Source of the DNA: Rhabdophis nuchalis
Lineage: Eukaryota; Chordata; Lepidosauria; Squamata; Natricidae
Direction: 5' to 3'
Assembly (NCBI GenBank): GCA_039707465.1
Contig: CM077644.1
Span: forward strand, 139,608,962-139,672,961
Length of the DNA: 64,000 bases
The position numbers and the translations under genes were made by a program. How positions within the stretch are numbered: the first letter of the stretch is position 1; each line of letters begins with the position of its first letter. Shown here one piece after another: positions 1 through 11,059 of the stretch. The notes beneath the pieces are model-generated. The model ran no database searches, was not told the origin of the DNA, and was given only the letters and a program-made list of their open reading frames with translations.

Positions 1-1569
1 TCCTCGTTGCGAGGAAGCGGATATCCTAAACCCGGATTGCTTTGAAGCAAGGGAAAGTGATTTGGGGCTTGTCTTTTTAAAATGTATCTAGGTCCGGCTG
101 GCTGGAAACAATCTTTCTTTTATTACTCTCTCCTGCCGGCTCTCAGTTTGGGCGGTCGAAGATGGCTTCCCGTTGTTCCTGAATGACTATTTCACTTATG
201 GAAAGTTACCAACATCCCTTTGTGATACGGACTTCCTCTCGCTATTAATGAAGGTTTTCTTGGACTAATTGATTCCTTCCCGGGAGCGCTTTCTTTGCTA
301 CAACTATTGATTGTGAAACGTGTTTTCTCTTTGGGTCTTGAACTTTCTTTTTCTTTTTGCAATCCTGATTTGAACTTTCTCTTCTCTCCTGAACTGCTTC
401 ACCAGCCCCACCCAAAAAACGCCATTTTAGTGACACTGACTTTAACAGCTTACCATGGCACAAAAATCAGAACTGGCAGGTTTGGAACAAAGAATGACAT
501 CTATGGAGAATGTGTTACAAGCTTTGGTGCAAGAAATTAAGGCTTTGAGAGAAGATCGTACCAGCTTAAAACAGGATATTCAGGAAACACGGAAACAAGT
601 GCTGCAAAACATACAGAAGACTGAAGAGCTGCAAGGGGGGCTGGCTGGGGCAAAGGGAGAGCTTAAAAATGTTAATAGTGAGATTGGAGAATTAAATGGG
701 CTTATGTCTAGGATGGATTTTGAAAGGATGTTATATTTTTTAAGATTTCAGAACATTTCTGAAGAGCCTGGTGAATGTCTTCCTGAACTCATGAGCACAA
801 TTTTAGCAGATTATTTAAATAAACCCAAAGATGAGATCAGGGGGGACATTGACCTAGTCTACAGAATAAATTCTGCATATGCCAGGATAAATGAGGTACC
901 CAGAGAGATACATATTAAATTTGTTAGGAGGTCAACCAGGGAGGGAATTTTGAAGGCACAGAGAGGTGGTCCGTTAATTTACCAGCAAAAAGTAGTCGCT
1001 ATCTTGAAGCAGATCCCTAAAAAAATTAGAGAGATGAGAAGGAAATTTTCCTTCTTATCCAAAAAATTGTATGACCACGGGATTTGGTTCAAGTGGGCGA
1101 TGCCTGAAGGAATGTTGGTGTTCTGGGAAGGAGGAAGAATAAGGATTAAAACAATTGCTGAGGCGGAAGCCTTTCTTAAAAAACATTCCTCTGTCCTGGG
1201 GGAAGATCCAGGGGGGGCAGGGGGGGCCACGGCCCCGCCCGCTGGGGGCCTGGAGGGAGAGACAGAAGACACAATTGCCAAGAGACTTAGATCAAAAAAT
1301 AACTTTGCTTTGACTTTTGATTAACTTTGTATAACATCTGTATCTGGATTTTTGCAAACGGATGACAGCATGGAATTGAGAATTTAGAAGTATGTACTTG
1401 TTTTCACCTCGTAGTATTTATGAAAAATGTTTTTCTTTAATGATTTATTATGAAGCCCTGGAAGGGCCAATGACTCCGACGCGAAAGTTCTCAAAATTTC
1501 TTTTGTATCCCTTACCTTACCCGATTGAAAAATTGTAAAAACCAATAAAACTTTTTCAATATTAAAAAA
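1..1569 (+). mobile_element. L1-like LINE carrying ORF1 only (half-L1 type)
   Basis: A plus-strand L1 retrotransposon whose 5' end lies left of the window. Positions 1-454 look like 5' UTR, 455-1324 is an intact ORF1, and 1325-1569 is a short 3' UTR with a polyadenylation signal at 1544-1549 and a terminal A run at about 1564-1572. No ORF2 lies between ORF1 and the poly(A) tail, so the element has the half-L1 layout and would depend on ORF2p from another element. After the A run the sequence continues in the middle of a hAT-type MITE that is uninterrupted at 29215-29240 and 60207-60230. The L1 therefore inserted into this copy of the duplicon. The left flank and target duplication are not visible. 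Confidence 0.8.
455..1324 (+). CDS. L1 ORF1 protein (RNA-binding chaperone), intact
   Basis: An open frame of 289 codons from an ATG at 455 to a TAA. The product resembles L1 ORF1p, the trimeric RNA-binding chaperone that coats L1 RNA in the cytoplasm. Residues 5-85 are rich in heptad-like Leu/Glu/Lys/Gln and should form the coiled coil. Residues of about 85-180 match the RRM-like region, including a block around YRINSAYARINEVPREIHIKF. The C-terminal domain follows, with a Gly-rich, Ala/Pro-rich tail near 250-270. The frame has no stops or frameshifts, which fits a young insertion or selection. The ATG at 455 is preferred because the coiled coil begins directly after it. Family assignment rests on domain order and motif resemblance. 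Confidence 0.8.
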   Translation: MAQKSELAGLEQRMTSMENVLQALVQEIKALREDRTSLKQDIQETRKQVLQNIQKTEELQGGLAGAKGELKNVNSEIGELNGLMSRMDFERMLYFLRFQNISEEPGECLPELMSTILADYLNKPKDEIRGDIDLVYRINSAYARINEVPREIHIKFVRRSTREGILKAQRGGPLIYQQKVVAILKQIPKKIREMRRKFSFLSKKLYDHGIWFKWAMPEGMLVFWEGGRIRIKTIAEAEAFLKKHSSVLGEDPGGAGGATAPPAGGLEGETEDTIAKRLRSKNNFALTFD

Positions 1570-1570
1570 A

Positions 1571-2103
1571 AATGAGTTTCACCACATTTTAAAAGGTGGC
1601 CACTCCCATCCTGTCACATGACTGCCAAGCCACGCTCACAAAATAGGCCACACCTACAGAGTAGGTTCTAAAAAATTTGAAACCCACCACTGGGTGATAG
1701 GGCCATTTTTTGCCCTCCGGAGCCTTCAGAAGGGCGAAAAAGGGCCCTAAGGCCAAATTGGAAGTCACAGTCCCCGAATTTCTGGGTTACCCGTAGGGCC
1801 GTTTTTCACCCTCCGTAGCCTTCAGGGAAGCTCCTGAAGCCTCCAAAGGGCCTCCGTGGGGACGGGCTTTTGCCCTCCCCAGGCTCCTAAAAAAACCCTG
1901 GAGCCTGGGGAGGATGAAAAAAGCATGCCAAAAACAGTGGGGAGCGCTGGTTGCACACACATGCGTGTGGGTTGGTGGTGGTCGCATGTGCATGCGTGCT
2001 GGGGTTGCATGCATAGAATTTTGGATATGAGTGTGCATGTGCACAACCCCCCTGCACTCCCCCTGCTTTTGGCACGCGATCCAAAAAAGGTTAACCATCA
2101 CTG
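1571..2103 (+). mobile_element. hAT-type nested MITE, right part
   Basis: This is the right part of the nested MITE pair seen whole at 28865-29757. The inner MITE ends at a CCCACCACTG terminus near 1689 and is followed by GGTGATAG. The outer MITE ends at 2103 in a CATCACTG terminus followed by TCATAGAG, one base different from the target duplication of the complete copy. The left part is cut off by the L1. Confidence 0.7.
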
Positions 2104-2215
2104 TCATAGAGTATGTTGAGCAGAGACATCCAGTCATCCAAAGAGGCTCTAAGGCTAAAAGTAAATCAGATATCAGGCCCTCCTGCTTCTAGCCCCAAAC
2201 TTGTACATTAGAGTA

Positions 2216-2315
2216 GTATTTCTTAACCTCAACAATCTTAAGATTCATCGACTAGGTAGGGAATTCTGAGAGTTGAAGTCCATACATCATAAAGTTGTTG
2301 GGTTGAGAAACTCTA
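2216..2315. mobile_element. Short hAT-like MITE (about 100 bp)
   Basis: The ends are inverted (TTTCTTAACCTCAAC at the left, GTTGGGTTGAGAAACTC at the right) around a short core. This resembles a common reptilian hAT MITE whose ends read like TTTCTCAACC. Copies sit at the same place in the other duplicon units (about 29872-29971 and 60864-60963). No clean target duplication was recognised. Confidence 0.5.
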
Positions 2316-2319
2316 CCAA

Positions 2320-5300
2320 AACACACCTTTTTACTTAAGTCCAATTCCATCCATGAATAAAATCCACAGATCCATTCGCTGATTGAAAATAGAAATGGAA
2401 ATTAAAGTGCGAATCATTTATACAATGCAATTTTATCTATTTTTCTCTATTTATTTTATCCTATTTAATTTTATAATCCTATTGCCTAATGATGCTAATA
2501 CATTTTTTTCTTTGAAAGGTTAAAACAAATTGTCATAACAATTAGCATAGTTGAGGGAACTGCTTAGAATAAACGCAGAGCATTCTGGTTACATTTTAAT
2601 TTGCTACCTCAGGGTGATTCCTCAATTAGATATAAATAAAATATGTAGTTAATTAAATGGCTACATTTCTGTGTCATTCTTTGCAATCAGGGACTTACAA
2701 AGTGTAAAGATAAATATTTGAAAAGCATTGTCTTCTTTTGTGTACGTGTATTGTTCTATGCCTAGAAAAGGACAACAATTTTGCTGCTTCTTTTGCAGAT
2801 GGCAAACACGCTTGGGTGCTTGCTTGCTAAGCCGAGCTTACCCCAAAATCTATTTTTAGTTACTGTCCTTTCATTTTGTATGTTTCTAATTGATCAGTGA
2901 ATATTGAAAGCAACTCCCTTAAGAGCTGAAACACTGAAAATGGCCTTGAAGTCATGTGGCAAACAGGAGCAAGGATATTACATAGCATTCTAAGGGGGAT
3001 CATACAATTGTATTGCCGGACCTCAAAAATAATGTACATAGTACAATCCTTCGCTGAGGCTGGAAATGTACCACTATAAAAGTATTTTTTCCAGCAGCTT
3101 CCGCCGTATTACCTTTCATTAAAATCTTTTAACAACTTCCATGCACTGTTTGAAAAAAAAGGCTGGTTCTCTGGTAACATTGGTTTTGATTCTCTCTTCT
3201 GGATGAACTTATCATACAGTAATTCCTTTGTTGATAATAGGTGTAGGTCAGGAAATCTTTTAAGTACCCTTCTCCAGATCTAACAAATTCTAAGAGAGAT
3301 TCTTACCACTTCTGGGTCCTTATCTCAACACATTCTAAATTCTCAGTATGTGTTCAACTTACGAGTAAAATCAAGGGACTGGAGAAAATAAATGGGGATC
3401 TACCATATCCCAGTAATGGGCATCTAGTCTTCCAGAAGTTGTGGAACAATAAATTGTAGTAACCATTGTCAGGCATGAAGAATTGGGATCACATTAAGTT
3501 CCGGTTAAGCTGATTTGTTTTTCATGCCTATACACAAGACTAGTCAACTAATGAACAGAACTGAATTGACGCTAGATAAGAACTAATGGAATCTGGTGTG
3601 TGTGTGTGTGTGTGTGTACACATTTCCATCATTTGTGGGCACATAACAACTCCAGGCTGATTCCTGTGTTGACTTCACCCAGACTCTGCTTTTTCTACAA
3701 CCATTGACAGAATTCCTAATAATGAAGGATGCTGGAAAATGTACTTGAGTAAATCTATAGGGTCACAGATTGCCCTTCCTTGTGTACTGTATATAGTTAC
3801 ATAAAATATTTTAATATGCTATATGCTATATAGAATACATTCTAGATTTTAATATAGAAATATTGTGTGTGTGTCTGTTATTTGAAAGCTATTTTAAGTT
3901 GCTACCATAGCATGACCACATCTATCTTAGTATACGTAGGATTTCTGAGCTCACGTCTTGTGGATAGAATCAGAAGAGGGATTGTGCCCCATAGTGCCCC
4001 CAGACACTTCAGAAAGAGAAGGCTTTTATGAGAACATAGGTGGGAGATTCATTTCTCCATTCCCCCCCTCAAAGAAAGTTATTTCCACCTATTATAGTAC
4101 TGTTGTTTTTCCCTTATGTATGGTGGGGTTTGATTATCCTTAATGGCAAATTCATTGATCACTGTAACCATTTTTTTCTTACTGACTTTTTCTGTAGTTT
4201 GGGGAGTGGCTTTGTCTGTCCAATTGCAGTTTTCCTTTGCAGAATATGGCAGGATGGTGTGGTGGTAGGATTTAGTGAGCCTTCACTAGGCAACACATCC
4301 ATTTTTCCTAGTTTTCCTGGTCAGGAAAGGGAAGGAGTCCAATTTTTGCCTTGGCTTGGAAGCTGAGTAGAAATTATGACTCTTGTTGCACTAGCTACAA
4401 TGGGAGCAAATGAGGCGAAAAATGTACAAGATCCGCTTTTCTCTTCCATCTTTTCTCTCTCTCTACTAACCTGATATACAGCATACAACTCAGGGTAGAT
4501 GTCACTTGGGGAAAGGAATTAAAAGCAGAAGCAGGGAAATTTCCAATTGCTAATAGATTTCCATCAAATCAATATAAGATGTCTTGCTAATACCAAGTGA
4601 AAAACAACCTGAAGCATATGCTGAAGGTTTGGGGGGGGGGGGGGGTTGGGGGAGAAGGTATATTTCAAACTTAGAATGATCTTTTCAGAATTAAGCTTGC
4701 AGCAATTCATGAAACAATAAATAATTTGGATTCTTTTTTAGAAAGTTCCAAGTAAAGTTCTGTATTAAAATATTAAGTGAGGTTCTAGCCTTTGATCTGA
4801 TTTAGAAATAGGATGTGCAGATTCTCAAAAGCCTGCAACATTACAGTATCCAGTTTGGCAGTTTAGCACCCACACCCACCTCTCTCCAAGAAAAAAGAAA
4901 TATCCTGGGAAATATTGAAAAGGCAGAATATTATATTTCCCTGGATGTGAAAAGGGAAAAATATGTTTTTAAAGACAAAGTAGCTCCCTGCAGCTTCCTG
5001 CCCCCCTTCTTTGTCAATGAGCCATTAAAGCCTGGACTAGTCCACTCTACATAACAAAGATTGGTTGAGCATAAGCTCTAGGGTGATGGAATTAAGGCAT
5101 GATAGTATTAGTCCTTTACACATCTCACCACAGAGTACCTGAGAAGAAGCAATGCTCAACCAAACTTGGACTCAAAACACAGCCTAGAGAGCTGCCCCTG
5201 CATGGCCTCTTGGGAGTCTGACAACCAATCAGAATACAAGCTCAAGATCAAAGGTCAGAGAGGGCATAGAGCCAGGAACTTTCAACATCTCACTCTCTTT

Positions 5301-5440
5301 TTCTTCTTCACCCAACACCTGGAATCATATGATCACCTTTTATGTTCAGGAGCTCAACCCACGTGATCCTGTTTACCATTAAACCATCTTTCCAAACAGC
5401 CTCCATGTTTCCAGTGTCTTTAGCCCCACTTGGAATTGAA
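2320..5440. other. Duplicon interior without a recognised gene
   Basis: Mostly AT-rich single-copy-looking DNA shared by all three duplicon copies. It holds a GT microsatellite at about 3596-3618 and a poly-G run at 4628-4646. Open frames here are short and change between copies. No convincing exon was found. Confidence 0.5.
3596..3618. repeat. (GT)n microsatellite, shortest of three copies
   Basis: A GT dinucleotide tract. The equivalent tracts at about 31256-31288 and 62249-62293 are visibly longer, while the flanks match. Confidence 0.9.
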
Positions 5441-5445
5441 CCCAG

Positions 5446-6205
5446 AACATAAGAACATAAGAATAGCCTTGCTGGAACAGGCCACAGTCCATCCAGTCCA
5501 GCATTCTGTCTCCCACAGTGGCTCCCCATTTGCTTCAGGGTCTTCCCAAGCAGATGTCTTTACCTGCTTATGATTCCCTGCAAATGGCATTGAGAGATAT
5601 CCTGCCTATTTCTCCAACCCGGAGGGTGTCCTTAGGCATCCATAATGATAGCCATGGATACCCTTGTTCTCCATGAACTTGTCTAATCCTTTCTTAAAGG
5701 TGTCGAGGCTGACAGCTGTCACCACTTCTTCTGGCAGGGAGTTCCATAGACCAGTGATCCTCTGGGTGAAAAAGTACTTCCTCTTATTTGTTTGAGGTCT
5801 AGTTATCCAAAGTTTCATGGAGTGCCCCCTAGTTTTAGTGCTGTGCGATAGGGAAAACAGTTTTTCCTTTTCTACTTTGTCCACACTGTGCATGATTTTA
5901 TAGACTTCAATCAGGTCACCTCTCAGGCGCCGTCGTTCTAGAGTGAAGAGGCCCAGCCGTTGCAGCCTCAGATGGTAAGGAAGGTGTTCCAGCCCCCTAA
6001 TCATTCTGGTTGCCCTCCTCTGCACCTTTTCCATTTCCATAATATCCTTCTGAAGGTATGGTGACCAGAACTGTACACATTACTCCAGATGGGGCCTCAC
6101 CATAGATTTATAAAGAGGCAGAATGACACTTGCTGACTTATTTTCTATACCCTTCCTAATGATCCCTAGTAATGAGTTTGCTTTTTTCAAAGTCTTGCTT
6201 TGAGG
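5446..6205 (-). mobile_element. CR1 LINE fragment, 3' end
   Basis: Read on the minus strand, this contains the C-terminal part of CR1 ORF2 followed by the CR1 3' tail with short ATTCTTATG-type repeats (seen here as ACATAAGAAC near 5446-5462). The peptide includes LEHLPYHLRLQRLGLF, RRLRGDLIEVYKI and LWNSLPEEVV, blocks typical of the ORF2 C-terminus in CR1/L3-like elements. A more 5' piece, YKSMVRPHLE, lies near 6080-6110 in a different frame, so at least one frameshift is present. The equivalent place in duplicon copy 2 (near 33225) lacks the element and reads continuously. Confidence 0.8.
5606..6040 (-). pseudogene. CR1 ORF2 C-terminal remnant
   Basis: A 144-codon open stretch encodes the region C-terminal to the reverse transcriptase domain of a CR1-type ORF2 protein, the endonuclease/reverse transcriptase of the element. 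No RT catalytic motif is included, the 5' part is lost, and the frame breaks upstream. It is a retrotransposon relic, not a host gene. Confidence 0.75.
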
Positions 6206-6871
6206 AGAAGAACATTTCTCCCAATAGCAGGATACTTTTTTTAAAATCCAGTACAGGTTTTGTGTGTATTTTAAAAAGAAAAATCTAAAAATATTCTCAG
6301 AAATAAAATGATTATATATTTTTAAATTGGTGTAGATTTGGCAATTGCATAGATTTTCTCTATTATTATTTCTCTCCAATCTGGCCCTTCAAGTCTTTAG
6401 GCAAAAATTAATTTGAAAAGGTAGAAAAGCATAGTCAGATATTTCCAGTTTTCTTTCCGTTTTAAAAAGGTTGTGCACTTATACCCTTTCTTTCAGGGTT
6501 TAGATTCAGCAGAACTTAAGAACAATAACAAAACAAAACAAAAAAACCCAAAGCATAAACCAATAATCCACAATAAAATAATAAAATGGCAACCCAAATA
6601 GAAATGACATCAATAGGGGCTCCAGCCTATCGGGATCTAGAGACTTGGGGCAACCACCAGTCTTGACAGCCTTTATAAAGGCCAGCAGGATTGGAGCTGA
6701 TTGTGTGGCAGGTTAAAGATATCCCACCAAAGCTTCAAAAACCAAGGCATTTTCTTAAGCATGCCTCTCCCTCCTATATCCACCCCCCTCCGCCCCACGT
6801 GAACCTTCCTCCTGCATCTTGTATCTCAAAGGAAGACTCTGCAAAGGGGCAATAGAAGCTCTGGTGATCAA

Positions 6872-7500
6872 TGTTCCCTCTAATTTTTTTCCAGTGTGTG
6901 CAGAAAAGTATAGCGTTTGAGCGGCACATTGTCATGCCTGAGCACCTGAATTCTTTTTTAGCCATAATTGCCATCAGAGCAGATGTTGGGGAGGGGAGCA
7001 AGGAGGAAAAGGGTCCCTTCCCTCTCCCTCAGACCCCTAGGAAGGAAGGGAGGGAAGGGATGGGAAGGGAAAGGAAATGGGAAATGCAGCCACGTCAGCC
7101 CCTATGTAAGTATCAAGAGCTAATCATCATTACAGTTTTGTCGGTTTCAAATTTGCATTCATTCTTGAGTTGTATGTAACTACAGCAGCCTCTAGTCTGG
7201 GAACAGCGTTTGACTTGCAAACTTCCGTCCATGGTTGGAGAAACGCAGGCTACAACCAGCAAATCGCGTTTCCCCAAGAACCAACACAGCCCCAGAGGAC
7301 CAATGGGAATTCTCCCTTCTGCAGCGTCATCGGTCTCCGGGCAGAGTCTTCCTTGATTTCACCAATCACCAGATGGAGGAGAGAGTTCGGTGCAGAGAGA
7401 GAAGAGAGGGAGGGGGGATAGAAACACTGCGCTGCAGGTTGAAACTTCTGTGTGGTGGTTTCTTGTTACATCCGCGTCTGCGCGCAGCTTAGAGGGAACA
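6872..7500. mobile_element. Element bounded by TGTTCCCTCTAA inverted ends
   Basis: The sequence between TGTTCCCTCTAA (6872-6883) and its exact reverse complement TTAGAGGGAACA (7489-7500) behaves like a repeat unit with 12-bp terminal inverted repeats. The interior contains a GGGAAAGG-rich stretch, then sequence rich in short open frames on both strands. No flanking target duplication was found, so the transposon class is open. The counterpart at 33892-35423 is about 0.9 kb longer. Confidence 0.45.
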
Positions 7501-8103
7501 GTGTCAGTGGTGATAATCTTGCACCTGGGCAGGAAAAAAGCAGTCTCTGATGTTCCTGAGATGCTTGGAGCTGGGAATAGGGTTGTTTCATGGGGGACAA
7601 AGGGCGGGAGAGACACTCATAGTGGGTCACCACTGCTAAGCAGACAGGATATTCACTAGATTGTTCTTGATCCTGATTCCCCCAAGAAAGCAACTATTCT
7701 TCTTCCTCATCTCCTGTCAGCTGCAAGAGGTACTTTGCTTTGCTATCAAGACAGCTTACAAGAGAAGAAGGTCTCACATAGAGGGGTAGCACTGCGAACT
7801 ACAATACCCCCACCTCATCCTGAAGCAGGTGGGCAGGCTTACTGCTCCTTCCTCCTTCAGCCTTGGAGAGGCAATGGATGTTACCCTAGCAGCGTAATTG
7901 AAAGAGACCCCCAGCACTTCCAGCACCCCAAAGCAGGCCCAAAATTACACTATTTTCTGAGTGAGGAGCTGCCAATAGTAAGGCTCTTTTCAGCAAGGAA
8001 AAAGATGGAGATTTGCTGTTCTACCATTGTCCTTGTTCTTTTGCAGAGCTCAATGGAGCACTGCAGTAGTCCTGTTTTTTTTAAGAAAGAAAGTGGTTTA
8101 GCA

Positions 8104-8356
8104 GAGGTGATATTGAGCAGGTTCTGACCATTTCTGTAGAACCAGTAGCAAAATTTTGAGTAGTTTGGAAAACCGGTAAATACCACCTCTGACTGGCCCT
8201 GCCCCCATCTATTCTCTGACTTCGGAGTCCCCGCTGATTGGGAGAGAATGGGGATTTGGCAGTATCCTTCCCCTGCCACACCCGCCAAGCCACACTATGC
8301 CCAACAAGCCACGTCCACAGAACCAGCAGTAAAAAAAATTTGGAATCCCACTACTG
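8104..8356. mobile_element. hAT-like MITE of the CCACTACTG type
   Basis: Begins near CAGAGGTG and ends in CCCACTACTG. It contains the phrase AGAACCAGTAGC and repeated CCAAGCCAC blocks that occur in related MITEs here (28927-29347). Flanking octamers do not match, so the insertion is old or its ends have decayed. Confidence 0.5.
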
Positions 8357-9149
8357 AGGCTAGTGATGTTTTTCAAGACAAGTTACCCTGGCAGCTGCCA
8401 GTGGAAAAAGCAGGTATTGAAGGAGACACCACAGTGACTGGAGGAGATGGAACATTCCCACAACAGGCTAAAGTGGAGAATCAGAGCTGGCTAATCCTTG
8501 ACCAGCTATGTCATCTCCAACATAGTTCCACATTGTGTCCCTGGCAAAGATTGCATCAGGAGAAGAGGAAAATACTTTAAGTGGAAGAGATAAATATGAC
8601 TTCAAGCTGCCCCAGCTGTGTACTAGAGATGAAATGAAGGCACTGTCATGAGGTTGTGCCATATAAAAACAATTGCCATAGCAGGTTCAGGGCAGGTGAT
8701 GTTTAGAGACGTGACCATGGGATCCTTGGATGGTTGTTCATGATGTGCTAGGTTATTTATCTGGTGTGTGTGGACCAAAATTGGTGTGAGTTAAAGATGC
8801 TCAACAAACTGAGCCCATCAACATCTTTGTTCATTCCCAAAGGAGAATGAAATGTTTTCACAATACTCTGTTTGGATACTCTTGGAATTAGGATGTCAAA
8901 TGCTGACAGGAACTCAACTTAAATGGACACAAAAAGTGGTGAGAAATTAGGAGGGATGCCCACCTGATATTTTAGAGGTACAAATATATACAGTATGCCA
9001 CACGGGAAATGTATTCAGGTTTTCAGTATGTTTTTCCATTTTAGATATTTTGATATTCCTAGTAATGCTGATCTGTGACCATAATAAAAGATGGATTTGA
9101 TACTCTTATGCCCCCCACCCAGGTTTTAAAAAATAGACTTTTCTGGCAT

Positions 9150-9964
9150 TCAGGTAGTCTTGCTTTTTAGGTATGCTACCCTCCGGGGGGTTATGTCAGC
9201 GATCCACTGACTTGTGCGCTGCTTGGCTTCTTCCCATGAGTAGCGAGGAGTATAGTTAAAATCCCTTTGTGCTTTCTTGTAAGAAAAACTGAAAGGGGTG
9301 TTGAGCAGGATTACAAGGAAATGATTAATGGAAGGAACATATTTGAAGAAGGGTTTGAGCAAGAAGCTCACAATCTCCAGGAACAGAGCATAATAATATA
9401 AAAGTGGGATGGGCATCATAGGTTTGGGTTCAACACCAAACCCCAACTCCTTTGTCAGCTCATAATTGAAGTCGGAATAGCTTGTGTGGGGAGAATCGTC
9501 TGAGATGTAGTAGAAATGCCCTCCGATCTGTTTCACTTTTGTTGGGTTTCTCATGGCTTTAGCCACTTGAATATGAGCCCAAGCAATATTTCCCACATAG
9601 ACAGGATTTACAATCGCCTCTTTCCTAGACAGCCTCAAAAATACATTATTATTCAGGATGCTTTCATCAAGGTGACCCAGAAGGAAAAGACTACCTTCTC
9701 CATAGATGTACATGGACCTCAAAGCACATGTCACAAAACTATTTCCCCCTTTGAGCGGGAAGCTATTCAACTCCAGGACACATTTCTCTGCCTCTCGTTT
9801 AGTTTCAGCATAGGGCTGGCCTCGGGACATCCGATACGGGGTGTCTTCATCTCCATCATAGATGGGATCTCCTCTGCTGTTCGGGCCTGTCACCTCAAGG
9901 CTGCTAGTATAAATAAAATACTGGACATCATTGCGGAGGCAGGCCTCCAGCAGCAGCTGTGTAC
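9150..9964 (-). CDS. HSD3B: 3-beta-hydroxysteroid dehydrogenase/isomerase, terminal exon
   Basis: The exon runs from an AG acceptor (intron at 9965 upward) to a TGA at 9150-9152, about 270 codons, phase 1 at its start. The peptide opens with GTQLLLEACLRNDVQYFIYT and continues through TSSLEVTGPNS, as in vertebrate HSD3B enzymes. These membrane-bound NAD-dependent enzymes of the ER and mitochondria convert delta-5 3-beta-hydroxysteroids to delta-4 3-ketosteroids. The catalytic YxxxK is intact (PYAETKREAEK). Later blocks include ALRSMYIYGEG, NPVYVGNIAWAHI, FYYISDD, a hydrophobic stretch LEIVSFLLKPFF and SYKKAQRDFNYTP. The frame is open throughout. The Rossmann-fold exons should lie at higher coordinates, but none was found before duplicon copy 2 starts at 16011. 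Either the intron extends past the duplicon or this is a 5'-truncated copy. The exact paralog cannot be chosen. Confidence 0.88.
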
Positions 9965-10014
9965 CTTCAGAAAAAGGGAAATGTTAGCAATGTTGCAAAG
10001 GCTGTGGTTGCTAT

Positions 10015-10030
10015 TCACACACACACACAG
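10015..10030. repeat. Short (CA)n tract
   Basis: A short CA dinucleotide run in the intron side of the HSD3B exon. Confidence 0.8.
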
Positions 10031-11059
10031 AGTTAGAGAGAGACAAGAACATCATCTTATAAATTGATGCCACAAAGAGCCTCTCAGCCTGTTTGTTGGA
10101 ACTGCTACCTTCTAATCCAGACTATATTATCCTCACCAAATGGAAGTAAGGATCGTTTTTATTTACCGTAGAAGCCCAAGTTGAGGCAGGTCTGATACTG
10201 TTGTTTTTCCAAGTATTGCTAGAAAACCCTTCTTATTGTGCATACATGGGAGCTAAGGTTCCCAGAAGAACTTTCACAGCCCCAGAACTACAGTGAAATA
10301 TTTTAAGGAGGCTTTTATATTTTTCCCTCTGTTCCTTAGCGCCCTACTCCTTTCTAGGCCTTATGTCTGAAGGACCTCCCTGAATATCTCTCCCCCCCCC
10401 CAATCAAATATGTATTGGAAGCTTTAGAATCTAACAGGATCTTTTAAAATGAAGACTGCCTGCATTTCCCAAGAATGGTGCTGTTTCAGATAGGTTGCCT
10501 ATAATTTAATCTACTTATTTTCCATTACTATTTCTCTTTAATTTAGGAATGAATGCTGTCTTCTTTATTGAAACAATAGATTCAAACAAATGATTTTGTT
10601 TCAGATGAAATAGTGTTTTAAAAATTACTTTACTGCTCTGATATTATTGATTTTACTGACATAATCACATTGATGGCAATCTGTTTCAAAATAAACCAAT
10701 GAAGGAACTAATTTCCTTCACTCATTGCAGTTATGAATATGCATGGTTCTAGGAAATGTCAATTGTGGTTTATATCTGTGAGAAGATGGATCTTGGCATT
10801 TATGGCATATAATTCTGCATGGGGCACAGATACCAGGACTGTGGATCACCTCATAGGTCCTATTAAATATTTTAGGACTTATTAGGTTTGAAAATGGGCA
10901 GATGACAATCCAAATATATCATTTCCTCAATGTTGCCTCAAGATCATTAAAAAGGGTTTATGCTGAAACTCCCAGATTTTTTTTATTTAGCAAATCGTTG
11001 CCCTCCTTAACCATTTAACTTTGGTTCCCCACCACAATCACTTCAATAATCAAGCTGAC

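Larger units (their letters stand above)
1571..7876. repeat. Duplicon copy 1 (right-hand part only)
   Basis: This segment is collinear with 29230-35802 and, up to the window edge, with 60221-64000. The match begins inside a hAT MITE just after the L1 and stops at about 7876, where copy 1 reads into spacer 1 and copy 2 (35802) reads into different sequence. Copy 1 shows scattered substitutions and several indels against copies 2 and 3, which are much closer to each other. Copy 1 has an extra CR1 at about 5446-6205 and lacks roughly 0.9 kb present at 34102-35004. The left part of this copy would lie beyond the window edge and beyond the L1. Confidence 0.85.

Noticed and set aside
3958..4143. 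Possible plus-strand exon with EREGFYENI
   Set aside because: A weak acceptor and a GTGGGA donor flank it, but no partner exons or conserved family were found, and changes between copies are not clearly coding-like.
7170..7693. Overlapping open frames on both strands in the TGTTCCCTCTAA element
   Set aside because: They overlap in several frames, lack motifs and lie inside a repeat; copy 2 keeps them only because it is a recent duplicate.
9516..10067. Plus-strand open frame of 183 codons
   Set aside because: It lies antisense to the HSD3B terminal exon and has no recognisable motif; it reflects coding constraint on the other strand.
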